Positions 7,474 to 15,842 of a DNA stretch of 43,610 nt are shown piece after piece. Location of the stretch: positions 1 to 43,610 of the forward strand of contig CANQWV010000007.1 in the NCBI GenBank assembly GCA_947627645.1. The letters are read 5' to 3'. Each line of letters begins with the position of its first letter. The stretch's first letter is position 1. The stretch comes from an uncultured Lachnospiraceae bacterium. Lineage in GTDB: Bacteria > Bacillota > Clostridia > Lachnospirales > Lachnospiraceae. Both the position numbers and the translations under genes were made by a program. Under the pieces are notes generated by a model. The model was not told the DNA's origin. It searched no databases and worked only from the letters and a program-made list of their open reading frames with translations.

Positions 7474-8628
7474 TCAGATAATAAAACGATACTTTCCTTT
7501 CCCGGCGCCTGTAATTCGCTCTGTCAGCTCAAGCTCATACATTTTGCCGATTAAAGCTGTCGCCGGCCGTTGAGTGATTCCCAGCACTTCCATAACATCT
7601 CCGCGGCCAAAAATCTTTTCCTTTCCAAATTCATCGTTCAGCCTGACTATATTCATCCTCGTTCTCGAGGATACTGATTTTGTTTCAAGAATTTTCAAAA
7701 GGCTGTTTTCCTCAATGGGCTGTTTAATAGGCTGTTTAATGGGCTGTTTAATGGGCTGTTTTTTATTTGAATGTACAGAATCCTTCCACGCGATATGGAG
7801 ATATCTGTTTTTAAGCTCATGTTTCTCCCCCATCAGCAGATTCCGAAGAAAATACTCAAGATATGACAAGTCTTCATGTATCCCTGCACCGAGATTGGAA
7901 TAATTTGCCCTTACAAGCGCATTGCGAAAATACCATGAATTTTTCGCAAACACATCATTTGTTGCATGAAAACCCAACGATCGGATATATTTGATAAAAA
8001 ATACGGCGGTCGTGCGGGTATTGCCCTCTCCGAAAATATGAATCTGCCAGAGTCCCGACAGAAAACGTGCAAGATGCTGTATAATCTCACTCATTGACAA
8101 ATTCACATAACTGAACTCCCGTTCCATCTGAAAATCATATTCCAGAGTTTCCCGAAGCTCTGTCGCGCTTCCATACATTACAGAAGCACCGTCAAGAACC
8201 CATTCCTTTTTGGAAATATTATAATCCCGTATTCTCCCGGCATAAACATAGACATCCTGAAACAGTCTTTTATGGATGGAAATATACTGCGCAGGAGAAA
8301 ACACAAACGAATTTTCTGAAAGGATTTCTGCTATTCTGACAGAAACCTTATCCGCTTCCTCTGTCCGCTCCGATCCATGCTGTTTATTCTCTTCATAATA
8401 ATTTTCAATGCGAAGCCTGGCTTCTTCAATGCTGATGTCTCCTTCGATATGATCCCTGGCAGTATTCAGAAGATAGTCGGAGGGACGCAGTTGATCTACA
8501 TCCTGCAGGCCGATCGCCGTCTGCCATGCATAAACCTTATCTGCCCGGCCTGGTTCCTCAGCCATGAGATATTCAGCAAAAGGATCCGTATATTCATCTT
8601 CAATGTGAATTTTTCTCTTATCCTCCAT
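7474..8628 (-). CDS. Fic-domain protein with N-terminal VbhA-like segment and C-terminal winged helix
   Basis: 384 residues. The Fic core carries HIFGEGNTRTTAVF (197-210), the AMPylation loop with the catalytic His197; Fic enzymes usually transfer AMP to hydroxyl side chains of target proteins. Residues 53-80 (NTARDHIEGDISIEEARLRI) resemble the inhibitory helix region of VbhA/FicT proteins, although Arg58 stands where the [S/T]xxxE[G/N] motif has Ser/Thr; the Glu62-Gly63 pair is kept. After a QPIK repeat linker (291-306) the last 75 residues look like a winged helix (NIVRLNDEFGKEKIFGRGDV...). It has GGGAGGAAG before the ATG. It appears to stand alone, between the nucleosidase gene and the XRE pair. 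Class and target cannot be told. Confidence 0.85.
   Translation of the reverse strand: MEDKRKIHIEDEYTDPFAEYLMAEEPGRADKVYAWQTAIGLQDVDQLRPSDYLLNTARDHIEGDISIEEARLRIENYYEENKQHGSERTEEADKVSVRIAEILSENSFVFSPAQYISIHKRLFQDVYVYAGRIRDYNISKKEWVLDGASVMYGSATELRETLEYDFQMEREFSYVNLSMSEIIQHLARFLSGLWQIHIFGEGNTRTTAVFFIKYIRSLGFHATNDVFAKNSWYFRNALVRANYSNLGAGIHEDLSYLEYFLRNLLMGEKHELKNRYLHIAWKDSVHSNKKQPIKQPIKQPIKQPIEENSLLKILETKSVSSRTRMNIVRLNDEFGKEKIFGRGDVMEVLGITQRPATALIGKMYELELTERITGAGKGKYRFII
7711..7758 (-). repeat. 12-bp tandem repeat encoding QPIK units in the Fic protein
   Basis: Four consecutive QPI(K/E) tetrapeptides from near-identical 12-bp units (plus-strand form GGCTGTTTAATG), with a further partial unit just below 7711. 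Copy-number change would lengthen or shorten the linker between the Fic core and the winged helix in frame. Confidence 0.9.
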
Positions 8629-8703
8629 CAGAATCTTCCTCCCTCACAGCCTCTTGGCAGACAAATCCTGTCTATTTTTAAAGGGCAGGCATCAATAGTC
8701 CTT

Positions 8704-9396
8704 TTACCCGAGCATCCCCTCCACGAGCCGGACGCTGTGCGCGACCGCTTTTTTCTCGAATGTCGGGTAATCCTCCGAGGCGCTGTCGTCCGCCTTGTCG
8801 GAGATTGCCCGGATGATCACGAAAGGAACTTTGTTCAGGTAAGCGGTCTGCGCGATCGCGGCGCCCTCCATCTCCGTGCAGAAGCCATGAAACAGCCCGC
8901 TGATGCGCTCCTTGACCGCCTTGTCCGCGACGAACTGATCCCCGCTTACCACGCGCCCGCGAAACGCCTTGATGTCGGGGTTCACCTTCTGACAGGTTTT
9001 CTCCGCCAGATCCGCAAGCTCCTCGTCCGCCTCAAAGGAGAACACGTCCATCTGCGGGATCTGCCCCGGCTCGTAACCGAAATTCACGGCGTCCATATCG
9101 TGGTGTACGACGTCCGTCGAGATCACGATATCCCCGATATCGATGTCCGCGTTCAGCGAGCCCGCGATCCCGGTATTGATCACGACGTCCACCTGAAACT
9201 CATCGACCAGGATCTGCGTGCAGACCGCCGCGTTCACCTTGCCGACGCCGCTGCGCACGACCACGACCTCCCGCCCGTTCAGGACGCCCTCGCAGAAATT
9301 CATCCCTGCTTTCTTCACTTCACGCCGGATCTCCATATCCTTTTTGAGCTGCTCCACCTCGATGTCCATCGCCCCGATGATGCCTGTCTTATTCAT
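8704..9396 (-). CDS. mtnN: 5'-methylthioadenosine/S-adenosylhomocysteine nucleosidase
   Basis: 230 residues from the ATG 9394-9396; GGAAGGAG lies 11 nt upstream. A longer frame would need a TTG inside that ribosome site. The enzyme cleaves MTA and SAH to adenine and the thioribose or homocysteine ribose product, feeding methionine salvage and the activated methyl cycle. Family marks: GIIGAMDIEVEQL (Glu13 aligns with the E. coli acid Glu12), GVGKVNAA, NTGIAGS, VVSGDQFV, EMEGAAIAQ, and ISDKAD with the catalytic Asp. The length is typical. It lies 106 nt after the solute-binding protein gene. Confidence 0.95.
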   Translation of the reverse strand: MNKTGIIGAMDIEVEQLKKDMEIRREVKKAGMNFCEGVLNGREVVVVRSGVGKVNAAVCTQILVDEFQVDVVINTGIAGSLNADIDIGDIVISTDVVHHDMDAVNFGYEPGQIPQMDVFSFEADEELADLAEKTCQKVNPDIKAFRGRVVSGDQFVADKAVKERISGLFHGFCTEMEGAAIAQTAYLNKVPFVIIRAISDKADDSASEDYPTFEKKAVAHSVRLVEGMLG

Positions 9397-9502
9397 AGCA
9401 TTAAAGTCTCCTTCCAAAGTTATCCCCGCGTTCTTCCTTTTTCATGCTCTGTATCGGCCAATCACAACAGGTCGTCGACCCTCACCCGATTCATTTTTCT
9501 GC

Positions 9503-10885
9503 TTACACCGCGTCCGGGCTCTGCTGCTCCTCTGCCGCCTGCGCCGCGCCTGATTCCTGCTCGTTTTCCGCCGCCTGCGCCGCGGCGTTCGCCGTGTCGT
9601 TGAACTTCTTCACCGCCTGCGGGATATCCGCGCCGTCTCCGACCTCCTGCAGCATATTCCACCACGCCGTGCGCACGTCCGCCCAGCCGGGCGTCACCTG
9701 ATAATAATCACCGAGATACTGCGTAAAGACGCTGTACTCCTTCATCAGCACGTCGTTCGCGTAGAGCTCCGGCATCTCGCGCACCGGCCAATACGCCGAC
9801 GCCAGGACTGCCCTCGCGTAGTTTTTGTCGTCCTCCGTAAAAAAGCGGATAAAGTCCTTCGCCGCCCCGAGCTTCGCCGCGTCCCCGCTGTCAAAGATCC
9901 CGAGGCCCCAGATCCCGCCCTGCAGCGTCGGCTCGCCCTCATCGGACGGAAAAGCCATCGGGAGCATATCAAAGTCAAGATCCGGGTGGCTGACCGTCTG
10001 GCTGATCTCCACCGAGACATTCCAGCAGAACGCCATCGCCAGCTCCCCCTTCACGAAACGTTCAATCTCATCCGTACCCAGCGCGTCCTTGTCAAACGAA
10101 ATACCTTCCAGATCCTTCAGAAGCTGCAGCGCTTCGATGTTCTCCGGGCTGTCAAACACATACTTTGCGTGCGCCTCGTCCGTGAACGCGCCTCCGCAGA
10201 GATTCGTCACGAGCGCCCGCGTTCCCTGGTCGCCGCCCTGCCCAGCGCAGTACACGATCCCGGCTTCCTTCTGTCCGTAAGCAGTCAAAGCCTCCACCGC
10301 CCGGACAAAATCGTCTGTCGTCCAGGTGCGGCTTTCCTCGTCGATGTAGGCAAGCGCTCCCGCCTTCTCGAACAGATCGCGGTTGATCACCATGCAGTGC
10401 GTCGTCATGCACAGCGGGAACTCATAATATTCCCCATTGCCGTGCCGGCACGCGTCCCGGACCGGCTCATAGATCTCCCCGGCCGTCCCGGACTCCCACA
10501 GGTCGGAGAGATCGGCCATCCAGCCTTTGTCGCCCCAGTTCGCCACCAGACGCTCCGGCCCTTCGAGCACCAGATCCGGAAGCGTCCCATCCTTCGCCGC
10601 CTGCTCCACCTTCTCATCCCCGGCGACGTAGTCGAGGTATTCCACCGAGACATGGTACCCCGGGTACTGTTTTTGAAACTCAGAGATCAGATTGGAAACC
10701 ACGCTTTTGTTCCCCCAGTCCCCGACCGGATACGTCCAGAGCGTAAGCTCCGTGCCCTGGCTTTCCGTCTCCGTTTTTGCCGCGGTCTCAGTGGTGTTCT
10801 CCGGCGTCTGCTCTTGTTGCCTGCCGCACGCCGCGAGCATAAGCGCCGCACATACGGTAAACGCTGCAAGAATCCTTCGTCTCAT
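9503..10885 (-). CDS. Extracellular solute-binding lipoprotein (ABC sugar-binding, family 1 type)
   Basis: 460 residues with a lipoprotein signal peptide: MRRR, a hydrophobic core, and lipobox LAAC with Cys20. A Gln/Thr-rich linker follows, then a bilobed type I binding fold starting ELTLWTYPVGDW, with FPLCMTTHCMVINRDLFEKAG and QGGIWGLGIF as family-like landmarks. The C-terminus is Ala/Glu/Gln-rich. Such proteins bind carbohydrates outside the cell. No permease or ATPase gene is near. Instead it follows the HD phosphohydrolase and hybrid kinase genes on the same strand (72-nt gap), which suggests a sensory role or a transporter encoded elsewhere. GGAGGAGAGC precedes the ATG. Confidence 0.88.
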   Translation of the reverse strand: MRRRILAAFTVCAALMLAACGRQQEQTPENTTETAAKTETESQGTELTLWTYPVGDWGNKSVVSNLISEFQKQYPGYHVSVEYLDYVAGDEKVEQAAKDGTLPDLVLEGPERLVANWGDKGWMADLSDLWESGTAGEIYEPVRDACRHGNGEYYEFPLCMTTHCMVINRDLFEKAGALAYIDEESRTWTTDDFVRAVEALTAYGQKEAGIVYCAGQGGDQGTRALVTNLCGGAFTDEAHAKYVFDSPENIEALQLLKDLEGISFDKDALGTDEIERFVKGELAMAFCWNVSVEISQTVSHPDLDFDMLPMAFPSDEGEPTLQGGIWGLGIFDSGDAAKLGAAKDFIRFFTEDDKNYARAVLASAYWPVREMPELYANDVLMKEYSVFTQYLGDYYQVTPGWADVRTAWWNMLQEVGDGADIPQAVKKFNDTANAAAQAAENEQESGAAQAAEEQQSPDAV

Positions 10886-10957
10886 CCGCTCTCCTCCTCT
10901 CTTCTGACCTGGTTAAACCGAAATGAAAATTTTGTCGTTCCCCGCGCTTTCCCTTTC

Positions 10958-11605
10958 TCAGACTTCCGTGAAAGGATAGGTAGCGTCATCCCCCAGCAGC
11001 TTTATGCCGTGAGCCGCCGCCAGCGTATCGTTCACCGCCCGGATATTTGCCCTCATGATAAAGAAATAATCGGACATCTCCGGCCACTTTTCCTTTCCGG
11101 CCTTCATCGCGGGCAGAAGCATTTCGTCTGTCTCTTTGATATTTTTTATGATGGCCTCCTCGCTCAGGACGCCTTCCATCGTCGACAGGTTCATAAAGCG
11201 GTCCAGCCCCTTGCACATCAGCGCTTCCCTGCTCTCCAGCAGCTCGTTGAAATACCGCCGCTTCGCGGTGGGCTTATCCTCGTTGTCATATCTGCGGAAA
11301 GTCATGTACTTTACGCCTTTTCTTATCGTCTCGTTGAAAGGCAGATCCTCTATCGCGGTGGCAGTATCCTCGCATACGTCATGCAGAAGCACCGTGGCCA
11401 CGACATTGTCGTCCCTTATTCCCAGGGCTGTAGCGTAGTTCGCCATCCAGAGCGGATGGACGATAAACAGCTGCCCGTTCGACCGCGTCTGCTGCCCGTG
11501 CTTTTCCCTCATGTAGCCGAGGGCCCGAAGGCTCGACTGCATTCCCGCTCCCTTACAGAAACCGCTCAGATGTGTATACATCTTGTTCTCATTGTACCTG
11601 TGCAT
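10958..11605 (-). CDS. HD-domain phosphohydrolase, SpoT/MESH1-like
   Basis: 215 residues from the ATG 11603-11605, eight nt after AAAGGAGG; the ATG two codons earlier is too close to it. The metal-binding HD motifs match the hydrolase half of RelA/SpoT: FIVHP (His50), LLHDVCEDT (His75-Asp76 and Glu79-Asp80) and an Arg-rich start to the fold. There is no synthetase, TGS or ACT domain, so it would be a free-standing (p)ppGpp or nucleotide hydrolase (inference). It sits 30 nt after the hybrid kinase gene and is very probably co-transcribed with it. Confidence 0.75.
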   Translation of the reverse strand: MHRYNENKMYTHLSGFCKGAGMQSSLRALGYMREKHGQQTRSNGQLFIVHPLWMANYATALGIRDDNVVATVLLHDVCEDTATAIEDLPFNETIRKGVKYMTFRRYDNEDKPTAKRRYFNELLESREALMCKGLDRFMNLSTMEGVLSEEAIIKNIKETDEMLLPAMKAGKEKWPEMSDYFFIMRANIRAVNDTLAAAHGIKLLGDDATYPFTEV

Positions 11606-11635
11606 ACCCATATCCTCCTTTTCTATGAAGTAATT

Positions 11636-13792
11636 TTAAAGATACCTCTTCAGCTGCCGCACGATCTCCTGCACGTCGATCGGCTTCGCGACGTGCGCGT
11701 TCATGCCTGCGTCCATGCATTTCCGGACATCATCGGAGAATGCGTCCGCACTCTGCGCGATGATCGGCACCGTCTTCGCGTCCTCGCGCTCCAGCGCCCG
11801 GATCGCCATCGCCGCCTCGTAGCCGTTCATGACCGGCATACGGATATCCATCAGAATCGCCTCGTAATAGCCCGGCGGCGATTGCTCAAACAGCTCCACG
11901 CACATCTTGCCGTTCTCAGCTCTGGTAAGCTGCAGCCCGAGCTCCGAGAGCAGCCCGTCGGCGACCTCCCAGTTCAGCTCGTTGTCCTCCGCAAAGATCA
12001 CATGATTCCCGGAAAAGGTCGTACCGCTGATCTCCTCGGTCACGGAGAGCGGCTCGTCCGCTCCCTGCTTCGGCGCTGTCTCCAGGTCGAGCGTCACGCG
12101 GAATTCCGTACCCTTGCCCTGTTCGCTCTCAACCTCGATCGTCCCCTTCATCGCGTCCACAATGTACTTCGTGATCGCCATGCCGAGACCTGTGCCCTCC
12201 GTCTTCTGCACCCTCGCGCTGTCCTCGCGCGCAAAGGTCTCGAAGACCTTCTTCTGAAACTCCTCGCTCATGCCGATGCCGTTGTCTCTGACGCGGAAAT
12301 GTGCCCTCACATACTCTGCCCCGAGCGGCGATTCCTCTTCATAAAGCTCGAGCTCGACCCGTCCGCCCTCCGGCGTGAATTTGACCGCATTGCCCAAAAG
12401 ATTCATCAGCACCTGGTTCAGCCGGACGCTGTCGCAGCGGACATACTCGTCCGAAATATCCCGGATGCAAAGCTCAAAGTCCTGATCCTTCTGCCGGCTC
12501 TGCGTCTGTATGATGTCGGCAACCCCCTCCACGATCTCGCGCAGGGACGTCTGCTCCATATTCAGCGACAGCTTGCCGCTCTCAATCTTCGCCATGTCGA
12601 GGATATCGTTGATAAGCCCCAGCAGATGCCGGCTTGACTGCGTGATCTTCCTCAGGCAGTTCTGCACCTGCCCCTTATCGTCCGGATTCGACAGCGCGAG
12701 CGCGGTCATGCCGACGATCCCGTTCATCGGCGTGCGGATATCGTGGCTCATGTTGGAGAGGAATTCGCTCTTGGCCCGGTTCGCCTGCTCCGCCGCCTCC
12801 CGCGCCTCCTCCATCTTGTTCATGTGCTGCCGGAGCAGATGAAAATACCAGCCAAAGATCAGCAGCAGAATAACCACAATGATCACACAGTTGCGGATCG
12901 CGGTCCTGGTCCAGGTGCTTCCGAGATTGCCGATCGCCTCGTTGAGCTGCCCGTACGGCATGAACATCATGAAATACCAGTCCGTGTTCGGCAGGCTCGT
13001 CGCGTACAGGTAACGCTGGTCGTTCGCGGAGAGTGTAAACTGCGTCGAATAACTCTCGCCCTTCGCCATCGCCGCGCGCAGCTCCTTCGTGTACTGCTCG
13101 ACCGACTTTCCGCCGACGTCCGTGTACTTGTTCTGGACACGCGTAAAGTAATCGTCGTCGTCGATCGTGTCGTCCCGGATAATGAAGCTCCCGTCCTTGC
13201 GGATGATAAAATAGTAATCGGTCGACTCCTCCATGTTCAGCGCAAGCGTCTCACTGATATAGCTGACCGGAAGCCCCGCGATCAGCGCAATGCACTCCTT
13301 GCCATCTTCCATCGGGTACACGGCCGGAACTCCCATCAGCACGACCTCCTCGCCCAGCGAGTCCGTCCCCATCGTGATCTTCTGCTCGCCGTCCCTCAGC
13401 GAATCCAGGAACTCGTCCGACTCGCCGATCTCTACATCGGTGCCGAAGAACATATCGACCGTCCCATCCGACGCACACAGCGCCAGGTGGTCGAACCCCC
13501 GCGACCGCGCATGATGAGTCAGCGTCACGCGCATGGTCGTCAGGTTTGTGATCGTATCCGGCGGCACAGCGTCCACAAGCCCCGCCACCTGGGACAGTCT
13601 CAGATCCATGATCGTCCCGAAATGCTTGGCCGCCTGCCTGCTTATCCCGGACATATAGACCTCGCCGATCTCCCCGATCGTCTCCGCGCCCTTGCGGTTC
13701 ATGCGAACCGTCTGTGTGATAAAGATGATCACGCAGAGAATGATCACAAAAATAATGCTGCTAATCAAAAGTCTGGGCGCTTTGTGCTTCAT
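11636..13792 (-). CDS. Hybrid sensor histidine kinase with extracellular Cache-like domain and C-terminal receiver
   Basis: 718 residues from the ATG 13790-13792, preceded by GGGAGG; a longer frame to 13831 has no ribosome site. Order: membrane segment 8-28; extracellular sensor about 29-296, with the look of a double Cache domain (DYYFIIRKDGSFIIRDD); membrane segment 300-318; HisKA with SNMSHDIRTPMNG (His350); HATPase with NLLGNAVKFTPEGG, DNGIGM and GTGLGM; receiver from about 594 with Asp649 (ILMDIRMPVMNGYEA) and Lys703. There is no Hpt domain, so a separate phosphotransfer protein is implied. The downstream HD hydrolase and solute-binding lipoprotein make a plausible signalling operon. Confidence 0.93.
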   Translation of the reverse strand: MKHKAPRLLISSIIFVIILCVIIFITQTVRMNRKGAETIGEIGEVYMSGISRQAAKHFGTIMDLRLSQVAGLVDAVPPDTITNLTTMRVTLTHHARSRGFDHLALCASDGTVDMFFGTDVEIGESDEFLDSLRDGEQKITMGTDSLGEEVVLMGVPAVYPMEDGKECIALIAGLPVSYISETLALNMEESTDYYFIIRKDGSFIIRDDTIDDDDYFTRVQNKYTDVGGKSVEQYTKELRAAMAKGESYSTQFTLSANDQRYLYATSLPNTDWYFMMFMPYGQLNEAIGNLGSTWTRTAIRNCVIIVVILLLIFGWYFHLLRQHMNKMEEAREAAEQANRAKSEFLSNMSHDIRTPMNGIVGMTALALSNPDDKGQVQNCLRKITQSSRHLLGLINDILDMAKIESGKLSLNMEQTSLREIVEGVADIIQTQSRQKDQDFELCIRDISDEYVRCDSVRLNQVLMNLLGNAVKFTPEGGRVELELYEEESPLGAEYVRAHFRVRDNGIGMSEEFQKKVFETFAREDSARVQKTEGTGLGMAITKYIVDAMKGTIEVESEQGKGTEFRVTLDLETAPKQGADEPLSVTEEISGTTFSGNHVIFAEDNELNWEVADGLLSELGLQLTRAENGKMCVELFEQSPPGYYEAILMDIRMPVMNGYEAAMAIRALEREDAKTVPIIAQSADAFSDDVRKCMDAGMNAHVAKPIDVQEIVRQLKRYL

Positions 13793-13895
13793 TTTCCGCC
13801 GCCTCCCGTAACGTAATGATGCCAAAGGCAAAAACGGCCATACAGACGTTCCATGCTCCGTATTTCCGCCATCCTGCCTGATCGTTCATATAAAA

Positions 13896-13924
13896 AGTTT
13901 ATTACGCAGAACTCTCCTTGTAAA
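13896..13924 (-). promoter_or_regulatory. Promoter of the hybrid kinase operon
   Basis: Minus-strand TTTACA, 17-nt spacer, TAAACT, about 100 nt before the kinase start. It lies back to back with the plus-strand promoter at 13966-13994 in the 316-nt divergent gap. Confidence 0.5.
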
Positions 13925-13965
13925 GTTTTTTTTGTACAAAATCCAGAGGCTGGTCCACAAGAGGC

Positions 13966-13994
13966 TTGAATCTGTCCGTAAAAAGGATTATACT
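13966..13994 (+). promoter_or_regulatory. Promoter of the TSCPD gene
   Basis: TTGAAT, 17-nt spacer, TATACT, with about 115 nt of leader before the GGAGG at 14096-14100 and the ATG at 14109. I see no recognisable riboswitch in the leader. Confidence 0.65.
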
Positions 13995-14108
13995 TGTTCT
14001 GGTTCCGTTCATGCCGGGCGTCCGCTGTCAGGCAGGCGAAACAGCACACTTAGTTCGAAAATTGCCGCAAGGCACAAAAATAAAAAACAGCAACAGGAGG
14101 AATGAAGT

Positions 14109-14351
14109 ATGGTATACCATCCAAAAGGAGTCTGCTCCATGGAGATCCATGTCGATCTGGACGGAGATGTGATCAAGAATGTAAGATTTGTCGGCGGATG
14201 CTCCGGAAACACACAGGGCGTCGCCCGTCTCGTACAGGGAATGAAGGCCACCGACGCGATCGCGCGTCTCGAAGGCATCCACTGCGGTCCGCGCCCGACC
14301 TCCTGTCCGGATCAGCTCGCGCAGGCGCTCAAGCAGGCGATCGCACAGTAG
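14109..14351 (+). CDS. TSCPD-domain protein, TIGR03905-like
   Basis: 80 residues. The motifs VRFVGGCSGNTQGVARLV and CGPRPTSCPDQLAQAL are those of the TSCPD domain, also found at the C-terminus of B12-dependent ribonucleotide reductase NrdJ and as stand-alone proteins of this length in Clostridia. Conserved cysteines 9, 31, 59 and 66 suggest metal binding, but the function is unknown. GGAGG lies eight nt before the ATG. It is one of few plus-strand genes here, divergent from the hybrid kinase, and ends in a clear terminator. Confidence 0.9.
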   Translation: MVYHPKGVCSMEIHVDLDGDVIKNVRFVGGCSGNTQGVARLVQGMKATDAIARLEGIHCGPRPTSCPDQLAQALKQAIAQ

Positions 14352-14366
14352 GCAGGCAAATCGGAA

Positions 14367-14496
14367 TCCACAAGAAGTATCCAATAATCTGCGGCTGCAG
14401 GAAAATGCAGCAGACGATTCGATGCTCCAGGAAGTATCCAATAATTTGTAGTTATAAAAAGTACTGCAAGCTATTTGATGCCTCAGGATACTGCCG
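14367..14496 (+). repeat. Degenerate ~57-nt direct repeats in the 3' region of the TSCPD gene
   Basis: GAAGTATCCAATAATCTG (from 14373) recurs nearly unchanged at 14431 (GAAGTATCCAATAATTTG). The lead-in GATTCGATGCTCCAGG recurs as TATTTGATGCCTCAGG at about 14472, running straight into the GATACTGCCG terminator arm. The region has no credible gene. Confidence 0.6.
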
Positions 14497-14527
14497 TTTG
14501 AACAGTCTCGCGGCAGTATCTTTTTTT
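14487..14527 (+). terminator. Rho-independent terminator of the TSCPD gene
   Basis: GATACTGCCG (14487-14496) pairs perfectly with CGGCAGTATC (14511-14520), a 10-bp stem with a 14-nt loop, directly followed by T7. Confidence 0.92.
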
Positions 14528-14622
14528 GCCTGTTTCGCGCAGACAGGCCAATCCATTCTGATTCTTTATTTTTTGGTTCTCGTTCCATTTTTATAAACGA
14601 ATCGTTACGGCCTTTCGCCATG

Positions 14623-15831
14623 TCACCAGTATATCGTGATAAGGCAGAAATCATCGTCGACGTGATAGCGGTAATTCCAGCTCGTCACGCCGTTGATCTC
14701 CATCAGATATTGTCCCGGCTCGTCCAGCAGCCCGTCCTCAAACAGCTCGTACCGGGCTGTCTCAAGCGCCTCGCTGCTCCCGAATTTCATGACGATGCTG
14801 CTCTCCCCGTTCCACACGGAATTCATCAGCGCGCTCCGGATCGTATCATAGTCAAAATATTCGTAATAAAACCCGTTCAGCTTGTAGTAATTGTACTTAT
14901 CCGAGGTGCAGGCCGGAAGCGAGATCGAATCGCCCGGAATATGCGTCCGGAAAAGCTCGTACTCCGTGCAGCACAGATAATTGTAATTTGTCACATTGCC
15001 GCCGCTTTCCCCCTCGATCTGACCGACGAACACCGGATCGCCCCAGGTGACGTCCACATAATAATACTCGCCGTCGATGCGCACCATATTCCAGCCGTGG
15101 TCTCCTCCATCCCGCGTCTTGCCCGTGATGTACGTGCAGAAAAGACCCAGCCTGTGAAGAATATACTGAAACGACTTCGCGTAGCCGGCGCAGACCGACG
15201 TGTGATACAGAAGAGCGCTCTGGATATTCTGGGAATCCGCGCTGCCCGCCCGGTATTCGACCGTGTCGATCAGATATTCATAGACATACTTGATCTTTTC
15301 ATAGTCGCCCGCGGTCGACGGAATCCCGGCAACGCACGCGTCCGCGGCCGCCTCCAGATTCTGCCGCATGGAAGGCCTGGCCTCCGCCGGAACCGTCGTC
15401 TCCAGGTCGTAGCCGACCACCCGCCCGGTGAAATCTGTCTCGATCTGCGCGCTCGTCCCGATCCAGAAAATCTCCGGGTGATCCGCGAGCACCGCATAGT
15501 AGGCGTCCCAGAAATCCTCCCCGCTCACGTAGGCAAGGAAAGTGCCGTTGTCCTCGCCGCGCATGATATGGACATACATCTCCCGGTAGGCTTCGTGCAG
15601 CTGCTCCGGGAGATGGTCGTAGTAATACTCCTCCACTGCGGGTGCAAAGCCTTCCTCCGCCGCCGCTTCCTCCCAGCTGTCAATCCCGCCGCTGGTCAGC
15701 TGATAGCGGATCCTCTCGACCACGTCGAAATTGATCGCGCAGAACACACAGACTCCGATCAGGAGCGCGAGCAGCATGGACAGCACCGCAGACGAGCCGG
15801 AGCCTCTGTTTTTTCCTTTGTCAAACCTCAT
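14623..15831 (-). CDS. Membrane-anchored transglutaminase-like protein
   Basis: 402 residues from the ATG 15829-15831, which has GGAGG four nt upstream. An alternative ATG at 15844-15846 overlaps the stop of the previous gene as ATGA, so coupling holds either way. One membrane anchor lies at about 14-34, with an extracellular domain after it. The transglutaminase/papain-like triad is Cys214 (SVCAGYAKSFQYIL), His245 (GDHGWNMVRIDG) and Asp260 (YYYVDVTWGDP). Such surface proteins act as cysteine proteases or acyl transferases; the substrate is unknown. It follows the beta-CASP protein with a gap of 11 nt and is the last gene of that transcript. Confidence 0.85.
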   Translation of the reverse strand: MRFDKGKNRGSGSSAVLSMLLALLIGVCVFCAINFDVVERIRYQLTSGGIDSWEEAAAEEGFAPAVEEYYYDHLPEQLHEAYREMYVHIMRGEDNGTFLAYVSGEDFWDAYYAVLADHPEIFWIGTSAQIETDFTGRVVGYDLETTVPAEARPSMRQNLEAAADACVAGIPSTAGDYEKIKYVYEYLIDTVEYRAGSADSQNIQSALLYHTSVCAGYAKSFQYILHRLGLFCTYITGKTRDGGDHGWNMVRIDGEYYYVDVTWGDPVFVGQIEGESGGNVTNYNYLCCTEYELFRTHIPGDSISLPACTSDKYNYYKLNGFYYEYFDYDTIRSALMNSVWNGESSIVMKFGSSEALETARYELFEDGLLDEPGQYLMEINGVTSWNYRYHVDDDFCLITIYW

Positions 15832-15842
15832 AGTTCCTCCGC

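Noticed and set aside
9986-12637. Very long open plus-strand frame (883 codons) opposite the solute-binding, HD and kinase genes
   Set aside because: It is antisense to three well-supported genes, its product is Arg/His/Leu-rich with no family likeness, and high GC with minus-strand codon bias explains the lack of stops.
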